This document shows, piece after piece, positions 37,521-48,116 of a stretch of DNA of 64,000 bases. This DNA comes from an uncultured Aquimarina sp. (GTDB taxonomy: Bacteria; Bacteroidota; Bacteroidia; Flavobacteriales; Flavobacteriaceae). The translations under genes and the position numbers were made by a program. The stretch's first letter is position 1, and every line of letters starts with the position of its first letter. Below the pieces are notes generated by a model that worked only from the letters and a program-made list of their open reading frames with translations, was not told the origin of the DNA and ran no database searches. The DNA is taken from the NCBI RefSeq assembly GCF_947492405.1, contig NZ_CANLMP010000005.1, positions 420,654 through 484,653 of the forward strand, in the 5' to 3' direction.

Positions 37521-39506
37521 ATGACTATATCAACTGTAACTAAACAAAAAGTAAGAACTGAATTAGTTTCTTTTGAAGAAATAATTTTAGAGCACCTTTT
37601 TAAAATCCCTGATTACCAAAGAGGATATTCTTGGGAAAAGAGACAATTAGAAGATTTAAAAAAAGATATCGAGAATCTGTATACAAAAAGCTACAGACAT
37701 TTTACAGGTACTATTGTAGCAACAGAAACTGGAAGTAATAATTTATTTCATATTGTAGATGGTCAACAAAGGTTAACAACACTCATTATTTTGTTGAGTG
37801 AAGCAAACAAAATCTTAAATGAAAAAACTATTGAAGAAACCTATATAAAAAGAGGTGATTTTGGAAGAGAAAAATATGTGTTAGAAACAAATGAAGAAAC
37901 TAAAGACTTCTTTAAGTCTTTGATACAAAAAAATGAATCTCCTACACCAAAAGTAAAATCTCATTTAAGAATTAGAGAAGCTCAAACTTTTTTCAGCAAA
38001 TGGTTTTCCAATAATGAGGTAGATGTCCAGAAAGTAGTGGATATAGTTACACAGCAATTTGGTTTTATCTTTTTTACTCCACAAGATTCAAAAGAAATAG
38101 GAATCATGTTTGAAGTAATTAACAATAGAGGAAAAGCATTATCGGAACTAGAAAAAATTAAAAATTTCTTTATCTACTATGCTAGTATTCATGGATATGA
38201 TGAGTTTAGAAAAGAAATAAATACTTCATGGAGTGATATATTAGTTAATTTAAGTAATGCTCATATTTATTCTAATAATGATGAAAATAGTTTCTTAAGG
38301 AATTGCTACTTAGTGTTTTTTGATACTAACAAAACAAAAAGTTGGCATGTGTATGAGCAACTAAAATTACGTTTTAATCCAGAAGAAACAGATGAAAAAA
38401 TAATCAAAAACGATTACAACAGTATTAGTTCATTTGTTAGTTTTCTTAAAAATGCTTCATTACATTATTCATATCTATTTAACAGAAATACATTTAATGA
38501 TAATTATGATAAATCATTTAAAAATGAAATAAGCAAAACACTTACACAAATAAGATGTCAGCCTACAAAGGCTTCCATTATGCCTTTATTCATAGCTACA
38601 ATGAGCTATTTAGATGAACAGCCAGAAAATACAGCAAAAATGTTGCAATTACTGGAAATAGTAAATTTTAGAGTTTATCTGTTACCTAAAATTACATCAA
38701 GGGCAGATTCAATGCAAGGAGATATGTTTAAGTGGGCATATTGGTTGTATCATGATAGAAATTGGCACTCATCAAATTTTGAAGACTTCTTCTATACTCA
38801 ATATGGTCAATTAAAAATTGAAGGAGGAATTTTTGATAGAATTAGTCTTGATATTATAGGTTTTACAAAACATAACTGTTCAGAAAAGAAGTTAATTCAA
38901 TCTTTAACTCTTGATGAAGATGAAGCTGATGATTATTACCACTGGAAAGGAATACGCTATTTTTTAGCTTCATTTGAAGAATACAAACAAGAGGAAAAGC
39001 AACAGACTTTTGATATCCAAAACATTTTAAAACAAAGAGCAGATGTTACTGTAAAAAACAATGATTTTTTGTCTTTAGAGCATATATGGGCTGCCAACAA
39101 TAAATATTATGATTTTGAATATTATCCTAAAGAAAAAAGAAGGCTTGGAAATTTTGTTTTATTAGGCTTATCAAAAAACATTCAATTAAGTAATAATGAT
39201 ATACCTCATAAAATAGAAGAGTTAAATAATGATTATGGCTATATATCCTTAAGACAAGTAGCAGATTTAAATGAAATTTTGAAAAGAGCTATTTCATTCT
39301 TAGTAAATGAAAGGAACTGGAAAGTGAAAAAGAAAAATTACTACAAAGAACTAAGTACTTTTATTAATGATAAAAGGGAAACAGAAATGATAACTTTTGC
39401 ACTTAAAAGATGGGCATTACCTAATGAAAAACTGGAAAACTTTATAAAAGTAGATAGTTTTAATAGACAAGATGCAAATGAAAGTTTCATTTTAAAAAAC
39501 AGATAA
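37521..39506 (+). CDS. DUF262/DUF1524 (GmrSD-like) protein
   Basis: IPDYQRGYSWEKRQLEDL, HIVDGQQRLTTL, NNRGKALSELEKIKNF, SLEHIWA. Confidence 0.85.
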   Translation: MTISTVTKQKVRTELVSFEEIILEHLFKIPDYQRGYSWEKRQLEDLKKDIENLYTKSYRHFTGTIVATETGSNNLFHIVDGQQRLTTLIILLSEANKILNEKTIEETYIKRGDFGREKYVLETNEETKDFFKSLIQKNESPTPKVKSHLRIREAQTFFSKWFSNNEVDVQKVVDIVTQQFGFIFFTPQDSKEIGIMFEVINNRGKALSELEKIKNFFIYYASIHGYDEFRKEINTSWSDILVNLSNAHIYSNNDENSFLRNCYLVFFDTNKTKSWHVYEQLKLRFNPEETDEKIIKNDYNSISSFVSFLKNASLHYSYLFNRNTFNDNYDKSFKNEISKTLTQIRCQPTKASIMPLFIATMSYLDEQPENTAKMLQLLEIVNFRVYLLPKITSRADSMQGDMFKWAYWLYHDRNWHSSNFEDFFYTQYGQLKIEGGIFDRISLDIIGFTKHNCSEKKLIQSLTLDEDEADDYYHWKGIRYFLASFEEYKQEEKQQTFDIQNILKQRADVTVKNNDFLSLEHIWAANNKYYDFEYYPKEKRRLGNFVLLGLSKNIQLSNNDIPHKIEELNNDYGYISLRQVADLNEILKRAISFLVNERNWKVKKKNYYKELSTFINDKRETEMITFALKRWALPNEKLENFIKVDSFNRQDANESFILKNR

Positions 39507-39507
39507 C

Positions 39508-41388
39508 ATGGCACAAGAATTTACACCACAATATACCTTTAAAGAAGATAGATTAAACGAATTAAAACAATTGTTTCCTGAAGCATGGGAAGATGGAGTT
39601 TTTAATGTAGATACCTTAAAAGAACTTATTGGAGAATTTAGCACAGACAATACTGTAAAAGAACACTTTGGTTTAAACTGGGTAGGAAAACAAGATGCCA
39701 GAAAAATTGCAGCCAAACCACCTACAGGCACTTTAAAACCTTGCATTGGTGAAGGGGTAAATGAAGATAATACGGAAAATATTTTTATAGAAGGAGAAAA
39801 CTTAGAAGTACTTAAAATTCTAAGAAAATCTTATATGGGTAAAATAAAGATGATTTATATAGACCCTCCTTACAATACAGGTAACGACTTTATTTACAAT
39901 GATACTTTTGCAGATAGTACTGAAGATTATTTAAGAAAAACTGGAGAAAAATCTGATGAAGGACTATTAGTATCTAATCCAAAATCATCTGGAAAATACC
40001 ATGCTAATTGGCTCTCTTTTATTTATCCGAGGTTAAGGTTAGCAAAAGATTTATTAAAAGACGATGGAGTTATTTTTATTTCTATTGATAATAAGGAAGT
40101 TGATAATCTAAAAAAAGTTTGTGATGAAATATATGGAGAAGAAAATTATATGGGTAGTATTGTTAGAGCTACAGGACAAACTACTGGTCAAGATAGTGGC
40201 GGTTTAGGTAGTTCTTTTGATTATATTTTAACTTATACAAAAAATCCTGAATCTGAATTAAATGGTCTACCACTTACTGAAAAAGATTTAAAGCGTTTTG
40301 ATAATGAGGATGAAAGAGGTAAATATGCCTATGACCAAATGAGAAAAACTGGTAGTGTAGATAGAAGAGAAGATAGACCAAATATGTTTTATCCTGTAAT
40401 AAATCCTGATGGAGAGGAAGTGTTTCCAATTGCTCCTGCTGGATATGAAGGAAGATGGAGATTTGAAAAGAAAACCTTCGAAAAACTAAAAGATGATAAT
40501 TTCATTTTGTGGAAAAAATCGAAAAGAGGTGATTCAGAGATTTGGTGGCCTTATGTTAAATATTACTTAGAAGGAAGAACAAAAAGACCATCTCCATTAT
40601 GGGATGATATTGATGGTAATAAAAAAGCAGCAAGAGATTTAAGGGATTTATTTGATGGCTTAAAATTGTTTGATTATCCAAAGCCCTTAGAAATGATGGA
40701 AAGGTTAATTCAAATAGTTCCTAATGCATCAGATGAAGACATCATTATGGACTTTTTTGCAGGTTCAGGTACTACTGGTCATTCTGTTTTTAAAATTAAT
40801 AAAGAAGCTAACTCTAAAAGAAGGTTTATTGTAGTGCAAATTCCATGTGATATAGATAATTCAACAAGTGTAGGTAAAAATGCCTCAAAATATCTGAATG
40901 ATAAAAATAAAGAAACTAATATATCAGAATTATCTAAGGAAAGATTGAGATTATCCATAGAAAAAGAACAATATATTGAAGGGTTTAAAGTCTACAAACA
41001 AGAAAAAAGCACAATATACAAATGGCAAGAGTTTGTTCCAGAACAAGATGGTGCTTTGCCTGATTTATTCAGTAAATTGGAGTTGGCTTACAAAAACCCA
41101 TTACAAGATGGAGTTACCACACAAGATTTTATAACAGAAGTAATTTTACAAGAAGGTTTTCCCTTAACAGCCCAACAAGAAGAAGTTGCAAGTGGTATTT
41201 TTAAAATTACCCATGAATGGGTTCCATATACATTATATGCTACTATGCTATATAGCTTTAAAAACACAGATTTTGAAACTTTACCTTTAATAGAGACAGA
41301 CCATTTTGTGTGTTTAGATAAAGCTTTTGATGGTAATGATGCTTTAAAACAGTCTTTAGATAATACCTGTAAACTATATACTATTTAA
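39508..41388 (+). CDS. Type III restriction-modification DNA adenine methyltransferase (Mod)
   Basis: MIYIDPPYNTGNDFIYND and IIMDFFAGSGTTGHSVF. Confidence 0.92.
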   Translation: MAQEFTPQYTFKEDRLNELKQLFPEAWEDGVFNVDTLKELIGEFSTDNTVKEHFGLNWVGKQDARKIAAKPPTGTLKPCIGEGVNEDNTENIFIEGENLEVLKILRKSYMGKIKMIYIDPPYNTGNDFIYNDTFADSTEDYLRKTGEKSDEGLLVSNPKSSGKYHANWLSFIYPRLRLAKDLLKDDGVIFISIDNKEVDNLKKVCDEIYGEENYMGSIVRATGQTTGQDSGGLGSSFDYILTYTKNPESELNGLPLTEKDLKRFDNEDERGKYAYDQMRKTGSVDRREDRPNMFYPVINPDGEEVFPIAPAGYEGRWRFEKKTFEKLKDDNFILWKKSKRGDSEIWWPYVKYYLEGRTKRPSPLWDDIDGNKKAARDLRDLFDGLKLFDYPKPLEMMERLIQIVPNASDEDIIMDFFAGSGTTGHSVFKINKEANSKRRFIVVQIPCDIDNSTSVGKNASKYLNDKNKETNISELSKERLRLSIEKEQYIEGFKVYKQEKSTIYKWQEFVPEQDGALPDLFSKLELAYKNPLQDGVTTQDFITEVILQEGFPLTAQQEEVASGIFKITHEWVPYTLYATMLYSFKNTDFETLPLIETDHFVCLDKAFDGNDALKQSLDNTCKLYTI

Positions 41389-41392
41389 GGCT

Positions 41393-44300
41393 ATGAAATT
41401 AAAGTTTAATGCAAATCAAGATTTTCAGCTTAAAGCCATTAAAAATGTAGTAGAACTTTTTGACGGTATTGGAGAGTATCACACTCATTTTACTTCAAAT
41501 ACAGAAACCATTCCCAACTTACCAGATGATGAAGATTTGGATGATGATTTTCTGTTAGAAAACCTCCAATTTGTTCAAGAGGAATTTGATATGGAGATGG
41601 ATGCCAGAGATACACCTACTATGAAAATTGGAGTGAGTAATTCTTTAGATAAAGAAAGGGGGATGCTTTTAGAAGGTGTTAGTAATGATACTTATGAATA
41701 TCCTACATTTTCTATTGATATGGAAACTGGTACAGGTAAAACTTATGTGTATTTAAGAACTATACATGAACTCCATGAAAAATATAGATTTAGTAAGTAT
41801 GTAATAGTTGTTCCATCCATTGCTATTTTTGAGGGAGTTAAAAAAAGTTGGCTAATTACAGATAGTCATTTTAGAAGTCTATATGGTAATGATTTTGCAA
41901 GGTTAGTACCATATAGTTCTGATAGAATACAAGAAGTTAGAAATTTTGCTACGGCAAAGAATATCGAGGTACTGTTAATTACTATGGCAGCATTTAATTC
42001 TGCTTCCAACAATCTATACAAACCTACTGATAAATTACCTGGAGAATTTTTACCCTATGAGTATATTCAAAAAACCAGACCTATAGTTATTTTGGATGAA
42101 CCACAAAATATGAGCTCCGCAAAGTCTAAAGATGCCATTAGAACATTAAAACCGTTGTTCTCTTTGCGTTATTCTGCAACTCATATTAATACCCCTAATT
42201 TGGTGTATAAATTAACTCCTGTAGAAGCATTTAGAAGAAATTTAGTAAAACGTATTCAAGTTGTTGGAGTAGAACAAAAAGAATTAGGAGGTAAAATACC
42301 TATTTCATTAAAAAAAGTAAGTGGAAAAGGAAAATCTGCAAAAGCAACATTAGCAACCTATACAGAAAGAAATGGGATGCAAAAGATTGAAGAAATTACT
42401 GTTAAAACAGGAGATAATGTTGGTGTAAAAACCAAATTACAAGAACATCAAGATTTAGTTGTAGAAAACATAGGTTCAGCTAAAGGAGATGAATTTGTAA
42501 CCTTTGAGAATGGTACTACACTAACAATGCTAGGAGGTGATGGAATTTCGAGACCTGAAATTTTTAGGTATCAAATTAAAGAAACCATTACTCAGCATAT
42601 AGAACACCAAAAGAAAATGCAAAAACATGGTGTTAAGGTATTGTCTTTATTCTTTATAGATAAAGTAGCTAACTTTTTAGGAGATGGCGAAAAAGAAGGA
42701 ATAATTAGAAGAATCTTTAATGAAGAGTTCAGAATCCAAAGGGATAAACTGGATATGTTTAAAGAGAAAAGCCCTGATGAAGTACAGGCTTCTTATTTTG
42801 CAAGTTATAAACAAAAACCCAAAGGAGGAAAAGAACAAACCATTTATGTAGAAAATGAAGCGACCAATGAAAAACAACGTAAAGCTCAAAAAGAACAGTT
42901 TGAGCTGATAATGAAAAAGAAAGAGGAACTACTTTCTATTGATAATGATGTGTGTTTCATTTTTGCACATTCTGCATTAAAAGAGGGTTGGGATAATCCA
43001 AATGTTTTTCAAATATGCACACTAAATCAAACAGTATCTGTAACCAAAAAAAGACAAGAAATTGGTAGAGGTTTACGTTTAGCAGTAAACCAAAAAGGAG
43101 AGCGCTTACATGATGACCAAGTAAATATTTTAACTGTTGTAGCTAATGAAAGTTATGAATCTTTTGCAAATAATTTACAGCAAGAGTATATAGATAAAGA
43201 GGGAGAAGCACCACCAAAACCAGAACCTAAAAGAGCAGCTGCAAAAAGACAAGATAAATTCTTTACCAGTCAAGATTTTAAAGAGTTTTGGACCAAGTTA
43301 ACTTTAAAGTCTGAATATAGTATTAATGTAGATTCTGATACGTTATTAGAAGAAATAAAAGAAAAGTTTAAAGACAAGAAAAACAACACATTTCCTGAGC
43401 CTAAAATTGTAATTAGTAAAGGAAATTTTGTGATGACTTCTTTCACTTTTAGAATCAAGTCATTTGAAGAAGATAATTCAGCATTAATAATTATAGTTAA
43501 AGAAGATACCAGAGGGAACAGAAATAATTTAGGCGGAGATTTATTTGATGGTGGTTTAAAAGTTTCAGAAGGAGATGATTTGGCTAAAATTTTAAAAGAG
43601 CAAAAATTAAGAGGTTTTATAGTTAATAGTATTGAAGCCAATAAATCTAACCCTGACATAGAATTTAAAAACGGTTTTAAAGTATCTAAATTCAAGGTAG
43701 AAACCTATTCTGTAAGTGATAATAAAGATATACAAGCTAAAGATTCTCAAACAGGTTTGCAAAGGTTTCCTGTATTTAATGTAGTGGATAAGTTAGAACA
43801 AGCAACATCACTTACAAAAGATACTTGTTTCAAAATCCTAAAAGCAGTTCCACATGAAGAACAAGGAAAACTATTTAGGAATCCAGAAGGGTTTACCAAT
43901 AAACTCATAGAAATAACTAAAAATGCATTAGCAATTCATGTAGCAGAAAATATCGAATTTAAAGTTTCGGATACTACTATGGAGAATGATGTTGATGAAC
44001 TTTTTCCTGAAAAAGTAAATTATGTGCAGACTGAAATTGTAGAATCTCCAAAGCATGGTCTATATGATAGAACGCAAAAAGATTCAGACATAGAGGACCA
44101 TTTTGTTAATGCAAAATTAGAAGGTGATGATGATGTACATTTCTTCTTTAAGTTTCCTTCTAAATACAAAATAGATTTCCCGAAAATTATAGGAAACTAC
44201 AACCCTGACTGGGGAGTAATAAGAAAAGACAAAGACGGTGTTAAAGTACAATTAGTAAGAGAAACTAAAGGAACTGCTGATGTATCCAAACTAAGATTTG

Positions 44301-44437
44301 TACATGAGATAAACAAAGTAAAAGTAGCGCAAAAACACTTTACAGCTCTTGGTATTGATTATGATGTTATTAAAGGAGATGAGCCAACTTGGTATATTAA
44401 GAAAAACATAAAACCTGTAGGCGAAAAATTATTATAG
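41393..44437 (+). CDS. Type III restriction endonuclease subunit (Res)
   Basis: METGTGKTYVYLRT, VILDEPQNM, SALKEGWDNPNVFQICTLN, QEIGRGLRL. Confidence 0.92.
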   Translation: MKLKFNANQDFQLKAIKNVVELFDGIGEYHTHFTSNTETIPNLPDDEDLDDDFLLENLQFVQEEFDMEMDARDTPTMKIGVSNSLDKERGMLLEGVSNDTYEYPTFSIDMETGTGKTYVYLRTIHELHEKYRFSKYVIVVPSIAIFEGVKKSWLITDSHFRSLYGNDFARLVPYSSDRIQEVRNFATAKNIEVLLITMAAFNSASNNLYKPTDKLPGEFLPYEYIQKTRPIVILDEPQNMSSAKSKDAIRTLKPLFSLRYSATHINTPNLVYKLTPVEAFRRNLVKRIQVVGVEQKELGGKIPISLKKVSGKGKSAKATLATYTERNGMQKIEEITVKTGDNVGVKTKLQEHQDLVVENIGSAKGDEFVTFENGTTLTMLGGDGISRPEIFRYQIKETITQHIEHQKKMQKHGVKVLSLFFIDKVANFLGDGEKEGIIRRIFNEEFRIQRDKLDMFKEKSPDEVQASYFASYKQKPKGGKEQTIYVENEATNEKQRKAQKEQFELIMKKKEELLSIDNDVCFIFAHSALKEGWDNPNVFQICTLNQTVSVTKKRQEIGRGLRLAVNQKGERLHDDQVNILTVVANESYESFANNLQQEYIDKEGEAPPKPEPKRAAAKRQDKFFTSQDFKEFWTKLTLKSEYSINVDSDTLLEEIKEKFKDKKNNTFPEPKIVISKGNFVMTSFTFRIKSFEEDNSALIIIVKEDTRGNRNNLGGDLFDGGLKVSEGDDLAKILKEQKLRGFIVNSIEANKSNPDIEFKNGFKVSKFKVETYSVSDNKDIQAKDSQTGLQRFPVFNVVDKLEQATSLTKDTCFKILKAVPHEEQGKLFRNPEGFTNKLIEITKNALAIHVAENIEFKVSDTTMENDVDELFPEKVNYVQTEIVESPKHGLYDRTQKDSDIEDHFVNAKLEGDDDVHFFFKFPSKYKIDFPKIIGNYNPDWGVIRKDKDGVKVQLVRETKGTADVSKLRFVHEINKVKVAQKHFTALGIDYDVIKGDEPTWYIKKNIKPVGEKLL

Positions 44438-44439
44438 AT

Positions 44440-45576
44440 ATGGAAAAGGTATATATTTTTTGTGATGAGTTTGGCACATCAACTTTAAAACAAAATGATG
44501 CTAAAAACATCACAAAATTTGTGTACTGTTCCATTATTATTAAAGAATCTCAATTAGTACAAGCAAGAAAAGTTAGAGACGAAATAAGTCAGAAATTCTT
44601 ATTTGGTAAAAAATTAAAATCAAGTTCTTCTAGGTTAAAAAATGATGCAGTTAGAATTGATGCATTAAAATATCTATTTGACAATTTAAATTTCATTAAT
44701 CACTATCTGATAGTTGATAAGGAAAAGTTAGACCAAGACAAAGGTGGTTTGAGGTTTAAAGAGGTTTTTTATAAATATTTTCAAAAAATCTTTGTCGGCG
44801 AATTAGCAAATTCTTTTACCGATTTTGAAATCAATATGCATCGCACAATTAGTGCAAAGTATGGAGAAGATTTAAAGAAATATTTAAGTAGCAAAGTAAA
44901 AGACAATCTGTTTGAAAATTATCACTTTTTGGATGATAATAAAGAGCCTTTAATTCAACTAGCTGATGTATTAGCTGGCTCTCTTGGGAAGTTTTTTAAT
45001 AAGGATTTTTATTCAGATAAAAATGAAGAGATTTTCAGCCTTTTGAAGCCAAGAATTTTTTCACTAAAGTTCTTTCCAGAAGAAAAAAATGCTGATGTAA
45101 AGCCAATATATTCTGTTTCAGATGTAAACGAAGAAATTTATAACATTGTTAGAGCAGATGCTTTAATTGAATTAAATAAAAAAGAAGATGTTTTAGAGAC
45201 CATTATTTTAGAATTACTTCTAAATTATCAAAAAATAGCTCCTACTTATTACCTACAGACTTTTGAAATTACAAATTATGTGAAATATTACCATAGCAAG
45301 GAAATATCTACAGACCTACTTAGGCTCATAATACGAGATTTAAGATTTAAAGGCGTTATTATTGTGTCTGCTAATAGCAAAAGTGGATATAAATTAGCTG
45401 TTAATCAAGAAGATATTTACCAGTACTTTAATCATTATTCAAAATATATTCTACCAATGCTCAAAAAAATCCAAATAGCTAATGATATATTTATGAGAAA
45501 AACTGTTGGTGACTATAACCCTCTAAAAGACTTTGAAGAATTATCAAATTTGGTCAATGATATAAAGTTCAAATAG
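44440..45576 (+). CDS. DUF3800-like protein with C-terminal extension
   Basis: VYIFCDEFGTS...; PLIQLADVLAGSLGKFF. Confidence 0.75.
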   Translation: MEKVYIFCDEFGTSTLKQNDAKNITKFVYCSIIIKESQLVQARKVRDEISQKFLFGKKLKSSSSRLKNDAVRIDALKYLFDNLNFINHYLIVDKEKLDQDKGGLRFKEVFYKYFQKIFVGELANSFTDFEINMHRTISAKYGEDLKKYLSSKVKDNLFENYHFLDDNKEPLIQLADVLAGSLGKFFNKDFYSDKNEEIFSLLKPRIFSLKFFPEEKNADVKPIYSVSDVNEEIYNIVRADALIELNKKEDVLETIILELLLNYQKIAPTYYLQTFEITNYVKYYHSKEISTDLLRLIIRDLRFKGVIIVSANSKSGYKLAVNQEDIYQYFNHYSKYILPMLKKIQIANDIFMRKTVGDYNPLKDFEELSNLVNDIKFK

Positions 45577-45685
45577 TTTAATCCCTATAACTTCCCTGAA
45601 TCTGTTTATTGAGTTTCAAAAAACCTTCATTATAAAATACGGATAAGAATTTTTCAAAATGAGCAATACTTCTTGAACGTAAGCC

Positions 45686-45721
45686 GTAAGCCGATGGCCA
45701 TTTACATGACCATAGGCTTAC
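45686..45721 (-). terminator. Imperfect stem-loop at the 3' end of the minus-strand module
   Basis: gtaagccgatggcc...gaccataggcttac (two mismatches in 14 bp); overlaps the stop of the ATPase gene. Confidence 0.4.
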
Positions 45722-46671
45722 TTTAAAACTGGATTTGAAATTTTATCATCGTGATAACGTAGAAACCTAGAAATCAATTCGATAATTGCTGCATTACGAT
45801 TCTCATAAACAGGTTTATCATAAAAATCTCGTTCATTAAGCATCATTCTTATAGTAGATTTTTCTTCCTGATCAATAAATCGTTTACAAGCTCTTATATA
45901 GGCTGCTCTTGTACATCCGCTAACCTTTCTTCTACGCATATCGATATACACGAAAAAACTGCGTTGTTTTTTATACTCGGATTCTGTTTCAAACCTCCCT
46001 TCATCCATCGCTTTTGAGCATAAATCATATTGCTCATTAACAATGAGTTGTGCAATTCTAACTATAGGATAGTTTGGAATTCTTTCTTTATATTTTGTAA
46101 CAGGATCAACTTGGTGGTGCAATCTTATGAACGTACAGGCTTGAAATTGTGTTGTGGTCACTTTACCTAAAGATTGATGAGAAAACAAAATATCGATCCC
46201 TTTATGCCTTACTGTTGTTAATGCACCTATCAAGGATTGTCCTTTCGCTCCTGACATATAACTATCTGTATCGTCTAATACCACCAATCCATTTTTAAAA
46301 TGATTTACGATTTTTTCAGCTACTTCACGCTTTTCAATATTACTCATCGCTTTGCCTCCTAGCTTAAACGGAAGGATTCTTCTGGCTGCCACTTTTGTAA
46401 GCGCCTTGATATGATTGGGACTTACGGTACGAAAAGTGGGGTAATCATGACCATTGGTGTCAAACGCCAGAACTTTTCTTCCTTTCTTACCTTTTTCAGG
46501 ATTATCTATCATATAGTATTTGATTTCCTGATTGGTACGAAATGTTTTTCCAACTCCCATTTCTCCTATAATAAGCATCACAAAAGGATCACGTTCTAAA
46601 TCTTCATTACTATAAACAATTGGTTTTCTCCCTTTAGTCGACTTTTTCCGTGTCTTTGACTGTGTTGCCAT
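45718..46671 (-). CDS. P-loop ATPase, FtsK/HerA or Zot-like; packaging ATPase candidate
   Basis: MLIIGEMGVGKTFRT Walker A; GLVVLDDTD Walker B; HKGIDILFSHQSLGK; ATG at 46671 (MATQSKTRKKS) preferred. Confidence 0.7.
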   Translation of the reverse strand: MATQSKTRKKSTKGRKPIVYSNEDLERDPFVMLIIGEMGVGKTFRTNQEIKYYMIDNPEKGKKGRKVLAFDTNGHDYPTFRTVSPNHIKALTKVAARRILPFKLGGKAMSNIEKREVAEKIVNHFKNGLVVLDDTDSYMSGAKGQSLIGALTTVRHKGIDILFSHQSLGKVTTTQFQACTFIRLHHQVDPVTKYKERIPNYPIVRIAQLIVNEQYDLCSKAMDEGRFETESEYKKQRSFFVYIDMRRRKVSGCTRAAYIRACKRFIDQEEKSTIRMMLNERDFYDKPVYENRNAAIIELISRFLRYHDDKISNPVLK

Positions 46672-46678
46672 AACGCTA

Positions 46679-47638
46679 TCATTTTGCGCTATCTTCTGCC
46701 ACTTCGATAATTGTGTTTTCCATTCTTGGTTCTTCATCATATTCTTCTTGTACAATTACAGGGTCTATTACTTCTTTTTCTTTAAGTGGTGCTTCTTCCT
46801 TTTTAGATTCTGGCTTTCCATTAATTTCCTCATACGCCGTATCAAGAATATCTCTTTCATCTTCATCTGGCTCCAAGTCCCTATCTGAATATCCTTTTTC
46901 CTCCCGTACGATATCCAAAATACGCTCCACTAAAAGATCATTTTCTGCCTTGATCTCCATAACCGCGCGACCTTTTTTAAATAGAATAGATAACACTACA
47001 GCCATTAATTGACGTTCCGGAGTTAACTTTTTAGCCTTTCTTTTTAGTATCTGGACTAATAAAGGCTTTATCATTGCCTTGTCCTCTTTGTCTAACTTTA
47101 TTCGTTTTACATTCTTCTCATTCTGGATATCTATGAGTTCGATGATTTCATCAAAATCGTAAAACTCTTTATGCTTTTTGATTTTTACAAAATATCCTCC
47201 TCCAAGGTCAATGAGATTATTAACTGTTCCAAAAATGCTATCCGCAGCTTGTTTGGCTGCATCCGTAGGTAATTCAAATTCTTCTTTATCCCGCGGTTCA
47301 TTCGGATTTGGACTTTCCCCACTTATTTGCGAGTCATCATCAAACCCTCCACCAATTTCCTGTTCAGGAGCATCTAAAGGTGTTTGATCCCTTGAATCAA
47401 AAGTTTCCTGTTCCATAGCGTTTCCTGAATTCATTTCTTCTTTACTAATATCATTTATCTCCCTTGGCTTACCCGTTTTCCAAATATTCCAATCATTTGG
47501 TTTTGTTACGCCTGCTATTTCCTTTTCAATAACTGCTTTATTGAGTGGACTAAGTTCTTCATCCTGTATATGCTCAAAATCAACGTCATTAGGGTTTTTT
47601 AAAACATCAACCACTTCTTTCTCTAGCTCTTTCTTCAT
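46679..47638 (-). CDS. Acidic hypothetical protein
   Basis: 319-aa ORF in operon. Confidence 0.5.
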   Translation of the reverse strand: MKKELEKEVVDVLKNPNDVDFEHIQDEELSPLNKAVIEKEIAGVTKPNDWNIWKTGKPREINDISKEEMNSGNAMEQETFDSRDQTPLDAPEQEIGGGFDDDSQISGESPNPNEPRDKEEFELPTDAAKQAADSIFGTVNNLIDLGGGYFVKIKKHKEFYDFDEIIELIDIQNEKNVKRIKLDKEDKAMIKPLLVQILKRKAKKLTPERQLMAVVLSILFKKGRAVMEIKAENDLLVERILDIVREEKGYSDRDLEPDEDERDILDTAYEEINGKPESKKEEAPLKEKEVIDPVIVQEEYDEEPRMENTIIEVAEDSAK

Positions 47639-47644
47639 GTTTTC

Positions 47645-48094
47645 TTAGTTTATCTTTGCTATAAATTGGATCAGGTTTTCTTCCAGAACTTCATACCTAT
47701 TAACAAAAGTTTTATTGAATTTTGGAATAGAAAGAAACTCGGTGCAATTCTTAACGTGATAATACACTCCAAACCGACCTTGGTTGAATTGCTTTCCTAT
47801 TTCCTTATAACTTAGTTCGGTATACTTATTTAAAAGGTGATAACTTGCCATTCTTGCTTCCCTATATTCTAGTGAGCGTACCTTTTTTTTAAGAGCTTCC
47901 GTAACATTAAATACTTTAAAGCTCTGGGAAACCACAAAAGTGGTAATCAACCTAGTTTGTTCTTTCTGACGGGTACGCATCTTTGATGTTCCCGATAGTT
48001 GATCAATGATCTGTAACGCCTTTGCCATTCCAAACTTGCCAATGAGCTTATCTACGCCCTGTTGTAATTCTGAATACTCTTTTCCTCTTTCCAT
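47645..48094 (-). CDS. DnaA domain IV-like DNA-binding protein
   Basis: EARMASYHLLNKYTELSYKEIGKQFNQGRFGVYYHVKNCTEFL resembles the DnaA C-terminal helix-turn-helix. Confidence 0.6.
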   Translation of the reverse strand: MERGKEYSELQQGVDKLIGKFGMAKALQIIDQLSGTSKMRTRQKEQTRLITTFVVSQSFKVFNVTEALKKKVRSLEYREARMASYHLLNKYTELSYKEIGKQFNQGRFGVYYHVKNCTEFLSIPKFNKTFVNRYEVLEENLIQFIAKIN

Positions 48095-48116
48095 CCCCTT
48101 TTTTCATTACATTTAT

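Noticed and set aside
43270-43695. Minus ORF opposite Res
   Set aside because: Antisense shadow of a strongly supported restriction subunit gene
45577-45717. Third copy of the 45-bp repeat in the convergent gap
   Set aside because: Only a short gtttcaaaaaa run is shared; no extended match
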